64,000 bases of DNA, from positions 2,683,747-2,747,746 of the forward strand of contig JAUJYN010000016.1 of assembly GCA_030737835.1 (NCBI GenBank). The letters are read 5' to 3'. The position numbers were made by a program, and so were the translations under genes. The notes under the pieces were generated by a model, which ran no database searches, was not told the DNA's origin, and saw only the letters and a list, made by a program, of their open reading frames with translations. The DNA is from Acorus gramineus (lineage: Eukaryota; Streptophyta; Magnoliopsida; Acorales; Acoraceae). This document shows, in pieces, positions 43,591 to 57,036 of this stretch. The stretch's first letter is position 1, and each line of letters opens with the position of its first letter.

Positions 43591-46182
43591 TGTTATATAT
43601 GTGCCACTTTTAGCCTTTTGGTCACCTTTGGGACATTTCTGACAGTTTTCCAACTTTTTCTTTTTCGATCGGAACCGCTAAAATTTTAGAATTTTAGCTA
43701 TCTGCATGAGCTCGAGAACTCCGATTGAAAATCTAACTGCACATTATGTGTCCTGGTGCCATTTCGAACCACTCACAAAAATTTCATCGAATTCCGGTAA
43801 CGTTTTAGAATTTGGCAGTTCTGAATTGTATCCGGGTTTTGACCGAGTGGGAATGTCAAAGGGGGAACTTGACCAAGTCAAAGAAGATTTGGACCAAGTC
43901 AAATTTGATCATTGACTTGGTCAAATGGTTTTGTTTTTTTGTGTGGTTGGGTTGACTCAAAGTCAATCCCCACCAACTCAAATTGTTCCAAGTGTGTGAG
44001 TGTGTGTGTGTGTGTGTGTGGCCCTATTAGTGGGCGTCCACCCTTCTCTCCTCTTCTCTTCTCTTCTCCATCTCTCTCACACACTCCATCTCATCCCCTC
44101 TTCTTTATTTCTCCCATTAGAGGTAGTAGAAGGAGAAGAAAAAGAAAACCCTAGAAGGGAAAAAGAAAGGTATGTGTGTGATCTACCTTTGTATGGTTTT
44201 TGTTTTGATTTCCCTTTCTCTACCTCCCTCTCATGGCTTCCCCCACCTCTGTTTTCAGCCATTTTAGGCCTTGAGAGAGGCTGAGGTGGTGGTGGCTTGG
44301 TGGTGGCGGTTGTGGCTGTTTGGTGCGCAAAGGGCACCCGAGTTTCCTCCCTTTTCCTTTCCCTCCTTGTTGGTAAGTCTTCCTCCTCCCCTAGCTTGTT
44401 TAGATGATTGATTAGGGTGTTTAAATGGTTATGCATGCTTTGCATAGGTGGTAGGGGGTGTGGGTGGGCTGAGGAGGGGGTGGAAGGGGCTCGGGCGCGC
44501 GCGCGGAGCCATCCGCGCGCTTGCGCGCTCAGACGGGCACTGGCACGCGCAGACGGGCGAGCTGGCAGGCGCGCACGCATACGCGCAGACGCGCAGGTGT
44601 GCGCGCGGGGTGCTGCGCGGGGGCGCAGTGCGCACGGGTACGCGTTGGGGCTGGATGCGCGGTGCGTGCGGGCGCAAGCTAGCGTGCGCGCGCGCGCGGT
44701 AGCGCGTCTCGGCACACGGGCAGGGGCACGGCAGTGCGCCAGGGGCGCTGGGGCGCGTGCGTGCGTGCGCATTCGTGCGTGTGCGTGCGGGGGGCCATGC
44801 GTATGGCTGCCCGAGGGTTCAGGAGAGTGTCGGGGCACTCGGACTCGCGTGCGTATGTGCGCGCTCGCATGCGTGCGAGTCCGTATGCATGCTTGTCAGA
44901 GTATTGGGTATTTCTAGTAAATTTCGTGTGTATTTGTGTAGTTTACTCACCATATTAAATGCCCATGTCTTGCAGATCTTGACGGACGGTCACACAACGA
45001 CCCGGGTTTCGGTGAGTGGGTCAATCCAACCCAGTAGGGAGGCGTTCGATGCACGTAGGCGTGCATTGCCCTCCCCTGGGGCACCATAATTGTATATTAA
45101 CTTGTGATAAATGAAAAAATTTGCAATGCATGATTAATATGATGTAACCATGCCACTTTAGACCTTGTATGCTAGGGATATGCACTCATATATCATGTAT
45201 AGAGGCCCATACATGCCTTGACACCATGTCCCTTGATTTGAAAGCCCTGATCTATGCATGTTTCCCATTTAGTTTAATTTAATTAAATCAAATGAGTGCA
45301 TATTGTTATAAGCATGCCTTAGAGAATATTATAACCTTGTAGTTATAATATATGTTTCCCCGCATCTTAGTTATGCGCCCTGGAGGAATTCTTGAGAATT
45401 CATGACATTAGTAGTGTTACAAATCGTTGTCGATGGATCCAAGAGGATCGTATCCGTGTGAGTAGGTTGTCTTCTCCCTTTGGTTGGATCCGAGTAGGGA
45501 CTCCCCGGCGTTGGAAAGCTGACCTGACAGAGGGCTCCCATCTGTAGGTACCTCCGATGCGTCGGACAGTGCTGATCGTGGGAGTATACCAGGTAGAGGC
45601 TACGGAGTGTGGGAGAGGCTACCGGGTGGACCAAGGGTGGAGAGCGGTCTAGTCTGCCCCGAAAGGCCAATGTCACCCCCTTAAAGGGTATGGGTGAGGG
45701 TGGGGTGGGTCGGCGATGTTACGACCCACTAACTTGTGTAGTTACTCCCGTTTAGGGACTATAATTATTTAAGGTTAATATGAGTTGTGTTGCATAGATT
45801 GTGCCATTCACTGAGCATGTGGCTCACCCCTCGCATATTCTTTTCCTCCAGTTGTATCTGAGTCGGATCTGAAGGAGGAGCTCCCCGAGGCACCACAGCA
45901 GTAGCGGAGCAACGTCACGTTTTGGGTTCTGCGAGTGAGAGGCCATCAGCATCCCCTTCTTGATTGTATGTATTGTTATCCGTGCTTGGGCACACACTTG
46001 TATTTGGATGTCATTGTTTATATTGGCTCTCACAGGACAGTTGATTATGTATTCGGGTCTGTAATATGTCTTTGAATTATAGACTCAGTCGTTTAAGCTT
46101 CCGCTATATGTATATATATTATGTCAGCTACATTATTGTCCGTGTTGTCATTTTTTATGTTGATTAGAGTATTTTATTGATA
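43591..46182 (+). repeat. Del/Tekay-like LTR B2, 3' truncated
   Basis: Starts TGTTATATATGTGCCAC; collinear with B1 through the GC-rich core and the 'gagcatgtggctcacccctcgcata' region, but diverged and ending near 46182. Contains a (TG)n run at about 43999-44020, the 36-nt candidate microexon at 44976-45011, the hairpin at 45714-45730 and a candidate last exon from 45852 with stop at 45902-45904. Confidence 0.8.
44976..45011 (+). other. Candidate 36-nt microexon in LTR B2
   Basis: Acceptor 'tcttgcag' ends at 44975 and donor 'g|gtgagtggg' follows 45011. Upstream donor 'gttg|gtaagtc' at 44372/44373; downstream acceptor 'tcctccag' ends at 45851. Same length and phase as in B1. Confidence 0.5.
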
Positions 46183-48006
46183 CGAATCAACTAATTGAAG
46201 TACCCGAGTATCGAACGAAAGGGGGAGGTCATGATGATTGCCTATGTAGAAAAATCCCCAAATGGATGACAGACATAATTTTATATATGTGTCACTTTTA
46301 ACCTGCTGGTAACCGTTGGAGCGTTCTAGCAGTTTTTCATTTTTTTTGGTTTTCGATCGGAACCGCTAATTTTTGGACTGTTAGCTATCGTCCTGAGTTA
46401 GAGGACTCCGATTGGAAATCTAACTGCATATTTGGTGTCCTGGTGCCATTTTAGGCCTCTCACGAAAATTTCATCAAATTCCGGCAACGTTTCCAGAATT
46501 TCACAGTTCCAGGGCGTATCCGGGTTTTTAAGTGAGTTGACTTTATATAAGAGGGGTGAGAAATGTCATGCACTATTCATCATCCCTTCCAAATGAATTT
46601 CCTCTCTCCCCTCTCTCCTTTTCTTTGATTTGAGCCCCCTAGAGTCCTCAAACCCAAAAACCTAAAGCATAGAAAGTGTAGATCGGGCCGGTGCTTTCAA
46701 ATCCGAATTCCAGCGATTTTTGCCCCTCATCCCCTCTCTTTTCTCCTCTGTTTTGGGCCATTTCGAGGGCCAAGGGAGATCCCGGCGTTGGAGGCCTTTG
46801 GGGAAAGGTTTCGGTGCGCGGAGAGCAACCGAACATCTCTTCCTCCCATTGGTAAGCCCTTTTTCCTCTCTTTTCATGCTTAGATGTATGTTAGGATGTT
46901 GGATTTGAGGTTGGGTGGTGGTCGGCGGCGGTGGGTGGCCATCGGAGGGCTGTGGGTGGTGGTCGGAGTCCTTGGGGTGGCCGGTGGTGAGTGGTAGAGG
47001 AGCTCGGGCAGGGAGGCTAGCAGTCCCGGGTGAGTTGGCAGCGGGCGCAGCAGGCAGGCGCACCAGGTGGCCTGGCGAGCGAGTGTGTGCGCGCAGGCGT
47101 GCGCGCGGCGTGCGCTCGGGTGGTGCTGCGGGCGTGCTGGGCGCGCTGGGTACGGCCGGCAGGGCTAGGCGTGCGGGGTAGGCTGGCTGGGCTGTGCGTG
47201 CCGGAAGGCCGGGCAGGCAGGCTAGGCGCGCAGGCGTGCTGGGTAGGAGGTTCTCGGGCATCAAGCGGGCAGTGCCGGGCGTGCAGGCGAGCGGTGCTCG
47301 GGCCACTCGACGATGCGCGCAGGCAGGCAGCGCGAGCAGCAGCGCAGGCCGGCTGGCAGGCGCGCTGGGCGCGTGTTGCGCTAGCGTGCGCGTGGGCGCT
47401 GGGTGAGGGTCCCGGGTGCTGGGCGCTGAGCGTCGGGCGCTGGGTCGTGGATACCGGGTGCTGGGCGAGGGTGCTGAGCCCTGGGCGCTGGGGCGCAGGG
47501 CGCTGGGCACTGCAGAGGAGTATGCGCGCGGGGCGCTGGGCTGAGGCGCAGGCGTGCGCGCGGTGAGGAGGGCAGAGGCACAGGCGTGCGCGTGGGTAGA
47601 GGCTGGTGGTGCGCGCTGAGTGCGCGCAGGACGGAGCTGGTGGTGCGCGCGGGGTGCGCGAGGGGTGAGGCGTTGGGCGCGCGGGGCGTGTGGGGTGCGC
47701 GCGGGCTGCTGCGGTGGGGCGCAGTGGGTGCGCGGTGCACCCGGGTGGCTCAGCTGCGGGTCCAGGCGTGCGGGCAGGGGCCCGGCGGTGCGCCTGGGTG
47801 CGCGGGCTGAGGCGCGGCAGCGCATCCGAGGGCGGGTGGCCGTGCGGGTGGTTGCCGGTGGTGCGGGAGTGAGTCGGGGTGCTCGGGCTAGCGTGCGTAC
47901 GGGCCGTATGTACGTTTGCCCAAGTGTTGGGTATTTTTAGAGTATTTTTAATGTATTTTGGGGTATTTGTGGATTTTACTCACCAAGTTGATACCCTGTC
48001 TTGCAG

Positions 48007-48042
48007 ATCTTGACGGACGGTCGCGCGACGACCCGATCTCCG
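48007..48042 (+). other. Candidate 36-nt microexon in LTR B3
   Basis: Acceptor 'tcttgcag' ends at 48006 and donor 'g|gtgagtggg' follows 48042. Upstream donor 'cattg|gtaagcc' at 46851/46852. The downstream acceptor ends at 49202, but its exon is replaced by LTR B4. Confidence 0.5.
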
Positions 48043-48829
48043 GTGAGTGGGACGATCCAACCCAGTAGGGAGGCGTTACATGCACTTGGGCGTGTACCGT
48101 CCTCCCCTGGGGCACCATAGTAGATATTAACCTGTTTCATATGAAAACTGTGTAAACATGATAATCTGTAGTATGCATGCCACCCTAGATTTGTATGCTA
48201 GGAACTTATACCCTTAGGACCCGTATGAGAAACATGCACCCTGTTATCATGTTTCCATGTTAGGAAAGCCCCGACCGATGCATGTTCCCATTTAGTTTAA
48301 TTTATTTAAATAAAATGCGAGCATGTGATTATTAGCCTGTCTTAGTGAATATTATAGGGGAGGGGCCTCGCGAGGACAGCGGTGAGACCCGGGCTAGGGT
48401 ACTCCGTGTTCCTTGTTTGGTTGTCGGGATGTCCTATATCGGGATCTCACGCTGCCCTCCCAAGGATTTCTTTCCCCGTTAATATTCCAACCTTGTTATT
48501 ATTATTATGCATGTTCCCCGCATCTTGGTTATGCGCCCTGGTGGAATTCTGAGGAATTCAGGACATTAGAGTTGTTAGGGTGTGTTGTCTGCGGATCCGA
48601 GTGGATCATATGCGATGGATAGGTTGTTCTGTTCCCTTCGTTGGATCCGTGTAGAGACTGCCCCGACGTTAGAAAGGCTGTCCCGTGCAGGGGTTCCCAT
48701 CAGTAGGCGCCTCCTGATTTGATAGAAGGACTGTGCTGAATGTGGGAGTGGCCAAACGACCTACGGAGTGGGGAGAGACTATCGGTGGACCAAGGGTGAC
48801 CATCAGCCTAGTCAGTCCCAATATCCTAT

Positions 48830-49060
48830 ATCACCATATTGAGGGGTGAGGGTGAGGGATGCGGTGGGCCGGCGATGTAGCGACCCACTGGATTGTAAGT
48901 CCCAATATCCTTGGTCACCTATTGAGGGGTGAGGGTGAGGGTGTAGCGGGTTGGCGGTAGCGACCCGCTGGTTTTGTGTAGTTAGTCCCAATATCCTTGG
49001 TCACCCATTGAGGGGTGAGGGTGAGGGTGGGGTGGGTTGGCGGTAGCGACCTACTGGATT
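48830..49060 (+). repeat. Tandem hairpin repeat in LTR B3
   Basis: Units of about 70-80 bp, each with 'attgaggggtgagggtgag' plus an inverted repeat. One unit has AGCGGGT...ACCCGCT (48945-48969), the neighbours have GTGGG(C/T)...-type stems. Confidence 0.75.
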
Positions 49061-49205
49061 GTATAGCTGTTGCCATTTTGTGGCTTTTAATAATGAGGCT
49101 GTGGATTATTAAGGTCTGGTTGTGGTTAATATAAATTGTGATGCATGGGTTGTGCCGTTCACTGAGCGTGTGGCTCACCCCTCGCATAATATTTTTCTCC
49201 AGTGT

Positions 49206-52200
49206 TGTCACGCCCCAGGGCGGCCAACCCCGGGACGCGGCAATTGTATATATAATATCAAAATCTACACAGGAGGTCAACAATATATCATACACAAATA
49301 ACCAGAATGACACACAGACAACAAAGGGCTGACATGATATATACACCAAATGCGGAAGCAAAAGACTGAATCTGTAAATAAACATTCTCCAACTGCTGCT
49401 CCGGCTCTAGCTCAGGCTCAGTGACCACTGGGGAAAAACATATGCGAGGGGTGAGCCACACGCTCAGTGAATAGCACAACCCATGCATCACAGACAATAT
49501 TTACCACAATTCCATTATTTATCCAGCCTCTAAGACATAACAACATAATCCAGTGGTTCGTACTTCGCCGAACCACCACACCCTCACCCTCACCCATCAA
49601 TGGGTGACATAGGCTATTGGGACTGACAATCATCCAACCACAACCCAGTGGGTCGCTCATCGCCAACCCACTACACCCTCACCCTCACCCTACCACGGGT
49701 GACATAGGATTTTGGGACTGACTAGGCTGTTGGTCACCCTTGGTCCACCGATAGTCTCTCCTCCACTCCGTAGGCCGCTTGGTTTTCACCCACAACTTCA
49801 GCCCAGTCCGAAACCAAATCAGGAGGCGCCTACTGATGGGAACCCTTGGAAGGGACGGCCTTTCTAACGCTGGGGCAGTCTCTACCGGATCCAACGAAGG
49901 GAAACAGAACAGCCTATCCATACGCATATGATCCACTCGGATCCGCAGACAACACATCTCTACAACTCTAATGTCATGAACTCTTCAGAGTTCCTCCAAG
50001 GCGCATAACCAAGATGCGGGGAACACGTACAATAAATGCAAGGTTGTAATATCATTGGGGGAAAGAACTCGGGAGGGCGGCGTGAGTTCCCGATATAGGA
50101 TACCCCGACAACCAAACAAGGAACACGGAGTACCCTAACCTGGGTCTCACCGCTGTCCTCGCAAGGCCCCTCCCCTATAATATTCACTAAATATGCAATA
50201 ATCATACCAGTTATATAACATTACTTATAATATTAATGGGACTAGAAACCTTGGGAGGGCAGCATGAGGTCCCGATACAGGACATCCCGACAACCAAACA
50301 AGGAACACGGAGCACCCTAACCCGGGTCTCAATGTTGACCTCGCAAGGCTCCTCCCTATAATATTATCTAAGGCATGCGATTTAACATACACTAGCATTT
50401 AATTTAATAAATAAACTAGTAGGACGCATGCATAGGCCGAGGTTTCCTAGCATGAAACAGGAGGACATGGTGCATGGCTCTCACACCTATCCTATGGGTG
50501 CAAGTCCCTAACATAAAAGCCTAGGGTAGCATGCATTCTGTATTTTAAAAATCATGCTCACATGCAGTACATATTACTACAGGTTAATATAATCCACGGT
50601 GCCCCAGGAGAGGTCGGTACACGCCCAAATGCGTATAACGCCTCTCTATTGGGTTGGATTGTCCCACTCACCGGTATCTGGGTCGTCACGCGACCGTCCG
50701 TCCAGATCTGTGCAAGACAGACATTCAATATGGTGAGAACGATACATAAATACTCTAAAACACCCAAACATACAAAACCCACAACTAAACACCTAACACT
50801 CGGGCAAACGTGCATACGACCCGCACGCACGCTAGCCCGAGCACCCTCGGCAACCACCCGCACGGCCGGCAACCACCCGCACGGCCACCCGACCGCCCGG
50901 GTGCACCGCCGCGCCTCAGCCAACGCACCCCACGCACCGCCGGACCTCCCGGGTGCACCGCGCGCCCCCTGCGCCCCAGCGCAGCCGCCCGCGCACACCT
51001 CGCACGCCTCGCGCTGGCCCGCGAGCACCCCGCACGCCCCGCGCGCAGTGCCTCGCCCCGCGCGCACCCCGCGCGCACCACCTCGCTCCGCGCACACCCC
51101 GCGCGCACCACCTGCCTCTACCCGCGTGCACCACCCGCGCCTCAGCCCAGCGCCCGGTATCCGCGGCCCAGCACCCGACGCTCAGCGCCCAGCACCCGGG
51201 ACCCTCACCCAGCGCCCACGCGCACGCACGCGCAACACGCGCCCAGCGCGCCTGCCAGCATGCCCACGCTGCTGCCCGCGTTGCCTACCTACACGCGTCG
51301 CCGAGTGGCCCGAGCACCGTTCGCCTGCACGCCCGGCACTGCTCGCCTGATGCCCGAGCACCTCCTGCCCTGCTCGCCTGCGCGCCCAGCCTGCCAGCCC
51401 GGCCTGCCCGCGCGCACAGCCCACAGCCTGCCTACCCGCAAGCCTCTCCCTGCACCCCCCCCCGAGCGCACGCCCGCGCGCGCACCTGCGCGCACGCGCT
51501 CGCGCGCCCGGCAACCTGGTGCACCTGCTCCCAGCCTACCCGAGCTAGCCCTGCCAGCCTGCCCAGCGCGCACGCCCAGCCCTGCTGGCCCCCAGCACCA
51601 TCCGAGCGCACGCACGCGCGCATGCCCGCGCCAACCCCTGCGCCTGCGCTACTGCCCTGCCCGAGACAGCAGCCCGTCAGCCCGAGCTGCAAGCCTGCCA
51701 GCCTGAGCTCCTCTACCAACCACCTCCGACCACCCCCACAGCCTCCGACCGCCTCCCACAGCCCTCCGACGGCCACCCACCGCCGCCAACCTCCTCCCAA
51801 CCCCATTTCCACCCTCCTAGCATACATCTAAGCAAGAAAGAGAGGAAAAAGAGGCTTACCAAGAGGAAAGGAAATCCGGTTGCTCTCCGCGCACCGAAAC
51901 CTCTCCCAAAAGGTTTCCAACACCCGGATCTACCTCCACCATCGAATTGGCTCAAAGGAGGGACGAAGAGAGGGCGGACGGAGGGGCAAATCTCACCGGA
52001 AATGGGATTTGAAACCACCAGGGGTGTAGATCGGGACCCGATCTACACTTCCTATGCTTTAGGTTTTTAGGTTTGAGGGGTCTAGGGGGCTCAAAAGTGA
52101 GAAAAGGAGAGAGGGGAGAGAGAGAAATCACTTGGTAGGGATGATGAATAGTGATTTCGAAATTAGATCCCACCGATATATAGTGAGCGACTTAAAATAC

Positions 52201-52447
52201 CCGGATACGCCCCGAAACTGTGAAATTTCATAAACGTTACCGGAATTCGACGAAATTTTCGTGAGAGGCCTAAAATGGCACCAAGACACCAAATATGCAG
52301 TTAAATTTCCAATCAGAGTCCTCTAACTCGGGACGATAGCTAACAGTCCAAAAATTAGCGGTTCCGATCGAAAACCGAAAAAAAATTGAAAAACTGCCAG
52401 AACGCTCCAACGGTTACCAGCAGGTTAAAAGTGACACAAATATAACA
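49206..52447 (-). repeat. Near-complete Del/Tekay-like LTR B4 (3242 bp)
   Basis: On the minus strand it begins TGTTATATTTGTGTCAC at 52447 and ends ..CTGGGGCGTGACA at 49206, giving both family termini. TATA box TCACTATATATCGG at about 52176-52187. GC-rich core at about 50800-51700, microexon 50672-50707. No matching 5-bp duplication is visible (AGTGT and GGAAC), which suggests rearrangement rather than a simple solo LTR. Inside, two 'gggagggc..catatcgggat' blocks are duplicated (50040-50190 and 50240-50350). Confidence 0.85.
50672..50707 (-). other. Candidate 36-nt microexon in LTR B4
   Basis: Minus-strand acceptor 'gcacag' precedes 50707 and donor 'g|gtgagtggg' follows 50672. First-intron donor 'cttg|gtaagcc' at 51860; downstream acceptor 'ttccccag' before 49427. 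Same length and phase as in B1-B3, but the last exon reads past the position where B1 and B2 stop. Confidence 0.5.
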
Positions 52448-55400
52448 GGAACGCTCCACGCCCCTAAGACCACGCCACAGGAAGCTCTAGCTCCACGCCC
52501 AACACTGCCCCTGAAAAGAAACAGTATGCGAGGGGTGAGCTACAAGCTCAGTGAGTGGCTGGAAACCAATCACCATCTACATATCAATACATAATTAGTT
52601 CCCTTTTCCAAGGAAAAACATGGGTAGAAACCCAATGGACAACAGGGTCACGCCGGCGCGACCAACCTCACCCCCACCCTCACTCCCGGAGGGAGTCTTT
52701 TGGGACTTATGGGGAGAGACCATACCGTCGGTCGAAGAGACCCGGATTTACTGGTCTAGAGACCATGCCGTCGGTCGAAGAGACCCGGATTTACTGGTCT
52801 ACTCAACACTACTGGATCATCTACATCTAGATAATCGCCCATCGATGTCCTTCAACATCCATCACGAGACCGAACCCAACATCTATGGGAACGGTCGAAC
52901 AATGAATGGGTCACGAGGCGACGCGTCTTCGCCTCATCCACACCCTCACTCCTGAAAGGAGGCATCTTGGGACTTTGGGAGAGACTTAGACTGCGCTACA
53001 CCCCTGGTCCACCGGTAGCCTCTCCCCGCTCCGTAGCTTACCTGGTATACTCCCATGATCAGTACTGTCCGACACATTGGAGGTACCTACAGATGGGAGC
53101 CCTCTGTCAGGACAGCCTGTCTAACGCCGGGGATGTCACTACACGGATCCAACGAAGGGGAGAACGATTCCACGCTTGCGACATCATTCGTTAACCCTCT
53201 CCCGGGTAGTATCTACAACCCGATCTCCTCAACTCACCGCTCTCCACCCTTGATCCACCCGGTAGCCTCTCCCACCCTCGTGGCCTCCGCCTAGTCCTCT
53301 GACAAGTATAGCCAACGCCGGGGAGTTCCTACATCGGATCCAAACGAAGGGGAGAACGATCCCATATTCGCAAAGCGAAACCCAATGGAAAACAACCACT
53401 CTCGATACTCGCTCATCGAGATATCAAACACATGCATAACCACAACCAACACACTCATATTAACCCCAAAGTAGTCATAGTCCCTAAACGGGAGTAACTA
53501 CACAAGCCAGTGGGTCGTTACATCGCCGACCCACCACACCATCACCCTCACCCTCAAGGGGTGACACCGGTCTTTTGGGATTGACTAGGCTGCTAATCAC
53601 CCTGGGTCCACCGATAGCCTCTCCTCCACTCCATAGCTCGCTTGGTCTACTCCCACGATCAGCACAGTCCTACGCATCGGAGGTACCTACAGATGGGAGC
53701 CCTCTGTCAGGACAGCCTGTCTAACGCTGGGGAGTCCCTACACGGATCCAACGAAGGGAAGAGAAACAGCCTACCCACACGCATGCGATCCTCTTGGATC
53801 CGTCGACAACGCTTCCTAACATTTCTAATGTCATGAATTCTCAAGAATTCCTCTAGGGCGCATAACTAAGATGCGGAGAGACATATATTATAACCACAAG
53901 GTTATAATATTCCCTAAGGCATGCTTACAACAGTATAATCACATAATCCCATCATGATTTAAATAGATTAAACTAAATGGGAACATGCATAGTCGGGGTT
54001 TTCCAATTAAGGACAAGATTACTAAACATGCATAGGCCGCTATACATGATATAAGGGTGCGTATCCCTAGCATACGTAGTCTAAGGTGGCAAGGATACAT
54101 CATAATAATCAGGCATGCACAGGTGTCTACATAATTTAGCTAGGGGGGCCCCCATCGATGCGCGACGCGCGTCTATGCGGGTCGAGCGCATCCCTAGAGA
54201 GGGGGGGGGGGGGGGTTGGAATCAAACCACTCACCTTACAACCTGGGACCTCGCGCATCCCATCCGACGAGATCTGCAAGGTAGGGGCATCCAACTGGTG
54301 AGAAACAACACAATTTACACATAGAAAACATTAGAAATACTCAATACTTGGACAAGCATGCATACGGGCTCGCACGCATGCGAGCACGCACGTACGCACG
54401 CGAGTCTGAGTGCCCCGACACCTACCCGAACCCTCGGGCAGCCACACGCATGGCCCCCCGCACGCGCACGCACGAATGCGCACGCACGCACGCACCCCAG
54501 CACCATCGGCGCACTGCCGTGCGCCTGCCCGCGCGCCCAGACGCGCTGCCGCACGCGCGCGCACGCTCGCGCGTGCCCGCGCGCACTGCACGTCCAGCCC
54601 GCGCCCTCGCGCAGCACCCCGCGCACGCCCCAGCACGCGCACCCACGCGCACGCACGCACGCGTGCGCGCGCATTGGTCCCCAGCCCCACGCCCAGGCCC
54701 ATGCCCAGGCGCACTGCTCCGCGCGCGCGCATGCTCGCGCGCACCCCCGCGCGCGCCCGCGCGCACTCTCGCGCGCACCCCCACCCGCGCGCACCCGCGC
54801 ACCCGCGCGCACGCGCCCGCGCGCGTCTGCGCGCCCGCCAGCGCCCGCTTGCGCTCGCCTGCGCCCGCATGCGCGCAGACAGCCCCCAACGCGCGCCCAC
54901 TGTGCCCTAACCCCATTTTAACCCTTCCCAACCCCTCACACACACCCTAACCCATCTACCTAGCATGCATGACCTCCCTAACATCCCCTTAAGCCATGAA
55001 AACCAAGAAAAGAAGAGGAAGGGCTCACCTTGGGAGGGGAAAAGAAAAGGGGGAGGTTCGGGGGCCCTCGACGCACCCGCGACCACCTCAACCTTCACCA
55101 CCCACACCACCACCTTCAGCCCTCCTCAGCCTCCTCCATGGCTGCAAATCAGGGGGGGGGGATCAAGGAAAGGGAGCTTGAGAGGAGAGAAGACAAGCAA
55201 CAACAACACATGAAACACCTACTCTTTTCCTTCACTTCCTCCATCTCTTTTTCATTGGGGAAAATCCACAAACACATGGGGGCTTGAATGAGAGAAGGAG
55301 AGACAAGGAGCTGAAGTCGACGTGGGGATATGGGAGAGGATGAGAGAGAGAGGAGATATTTATGCTACAAATATCTAAAAAGGAAATGAAATGACTAAGT

Positions 55401-55845
55401 CGCCCTTTGACTAGAAATTCTGCGCATGCTTCACTGGAACAGCCATAACTTTCTCAATATAGCTCCGAATTGCACAATTCTAAGTCCTATGGAAAGCTAA
55501 GAAGATTATCTACAACTTTTATGTTTATGCCAAGATCGAATAATCTCTCAAGCTATTCCGAAATTAGAGCTAACATCGAGCAGGGCTGATGCCGGAATTT
55601 CCATCCCCGGGGTATACTTGGAAAAATACCCATAACTTTTACTACAAGAATCCAGTTGATCTAATTCCACTTCTGTACGAAAGCTAACTCAAAACTGGAC
55701 ATCTCATAATAAACTCATATTTAAACCTCTTCATCTTGGATTTTAACAAAATCAAATCCAAATACCAAATCAGGAATACATAACTTCGAGGAAAAATTTA
55801 TGTACCCAAATTTTCAAATAGAGCGCTCCAAATGACACAGGCACA
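52448..55845 (-). repeat. Related long LTR C, minus strand, 3' truncated
   Basis: Shares with B2 the blocks 'acagatgggagccctctgtcag', 'tcaagaattcctc' (rev) and the GC-rich core (about 54340-54900). On the minus strand the start is 'TGTGCCTGTGTCATTTGG' at about 55845. Splice-like sites enclose 39 nt rather than 36, with an in-frame stop. It contains a 43-bp tandem duplication (52716-52801), a run of at least 15 G at about 54200-54215 and a G10 run at about 55153. Internal blocks of the 'gccggggagtccctacacggatc' type are repeated (53090-53770). Confidence 0.7.
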
Positions 55846-56746
55846 ACAGTCGGATCCGTCCGCTCCTGTCTCCTTCGATGGGTACCGCTTGGTTGCCGAT
55901 GATGCTCTTTCCCGAGATGGGCTGGACCCGAGGGTAGATCCAACGATGAGGGTCCGCGGTGGACCGAACGAAGGGATTTCTGGTGTGGTTTGGACTGAAC
56001 CTGACGTAATCTCTTAGGCTGCCTACGTACCTTTGTTTAGGGATCAAGTCATATGTAGTTCATCTTTTTTGTGGTGGAATTTCACACCGGAAGTGGTCAT
56101 GTACAAGGGGTCTAGTGGAAAAATGTTTTCCTCCCCTCGTCCAGGGAGAATTGATCCTCTATTTATAGTACTTTAGATGATGCCTTAGAATTAATGATGG
56201 ATCCCTCTCTCATCGGACGGATGGGGAGGAATCCCTGATTTAGATGATCATGAAAATGTATAATTAGGGATTTGCACAATCAGTCATTGATTGTCCTTGA
56301 TAAATGCTCATATTTTGTTTGGGATTATATGGAATCAATTAATGATGTTTCCAAATCTAATATATATTGTTGGGATTTGGGAATCAGCTATTAATCACTA
56401 CAAATCCAAAATATATGTTGCTAGGATTTAGTAATCCTTAATGATGGTTCATAATTAAAAATATTTATTGTTGGGATTTAAAAATCAGTCAAAGATAATT
56501 CCAAATCCAAATATATAATATGAGATTTGTATGAGATTCTGAAATATCTGCATTGATAACACAATAATCATAATTTTTGGATTTGATCCAAAATTTGACC
56601 TGATATTTTCTGACCGTCGGATGCGAACGGGTCGATGGGCTGGATTCATGGATCATGGGTGATTTGGGTCGTGGACCTTTGTTAATTGGGTCTTGGATCA
56701 CAAGCACGTGGAGCATAGTTAGGGGTCAAAAAATTTGACACCCACA
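55846..56746 (-). repeat. Tat-type LTR D, truncated by LTR C
   Basis: Minus-strand start TGTGGGTGTCAAATT at 56746, canonical TATA box CTATAAATAGAGG at about 56157-56168, and the block 'aggctgcctacgtacc...gatcaagtca' shared with the solo LTR at 41409-42111. The end is missing where LTR C begins. Its insertion point is the left limit of duplication copy 2. Confidence 0.75.
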
Positions 56747-57036
56747 TTATCTATATTTAATATTTTTAATAAGAAACTTATTAAGCCCTTCCAAAAAAAA
56801 ATAAAAAGCTTAAGTAGCCTAAGGAGTTTCGAAGTGTAAATTCTTTTTGACACTATTCATTAATAACAATCTATCTACCTTTCTAAAATTTAAAACACAA
56901 AAAGTATTTTAAAATTTTATAAATAAAGTAATAATTATGATTACGAGAATCTGAGCTGATTTTCTCGGCATTCTCGACTTCCTCAGCAAAGTTTTTCATT
57001 TCAGAACCCAAAAGCCGTACCACCTCAAAAAACCGA

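Larger units (their letters stand above)
37863..46279 (+). mobile_element. Decayed Tat-lineage Ty3/gypsy element (element E)
   Basis: Plus-strand order: LTR, PBS 'ttggcacccacagtggggc' (38675-38693), gag, protease, RT, RNase H, second RNase H. LTR B2 interrupts the second RNase H at 43591. A 97-bp piece at 46183-46279, containing a 'KWMTDII' frame, resembles the Tat polyprotein just after RNase H. Many stop codons are present (for example 39552-39554, 39849-39851, 40779-40781, 41352-41354). The 3' half and 3' LTR are missing. Confidence 0.82.
46280..49205 (+). repeat. Del/Tekay-like LTR B3, 3' truncated at a head-to-head junction
   Basis: Collinear with B1 from 'ttttatatatgtgtcac'. TATA box TTATATAAG at 46543-46551, GC-rich core at about 46900-47880, microexon at 48007-48042, three to four copies of the hairpin repeat at about 48830-49060. 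It stops three bases after the acceptor 'tttctccag' (49202), where LTR B4 begins in the opposite direction. Confidence 0.82.

Noticed and set aside
44077..44838. Large His/Arg/Ala/Pro-rich ORFs in the GC-rich cores (also 6096-6881, 46662-47825, 50562-51831, 54315-54950)
   Set aside because: All frames are open because the DNA is CpG-rich and stop-poor; no domain, and not conserved between LTR copies.
52448..55845. LTR C as a fifth copy of the spliced mini-gene
   Set aside because: The splice-like sites are kept but enclose 39 nt with an in-frame stop, so it supports the splice architecture only, not the reading frame.
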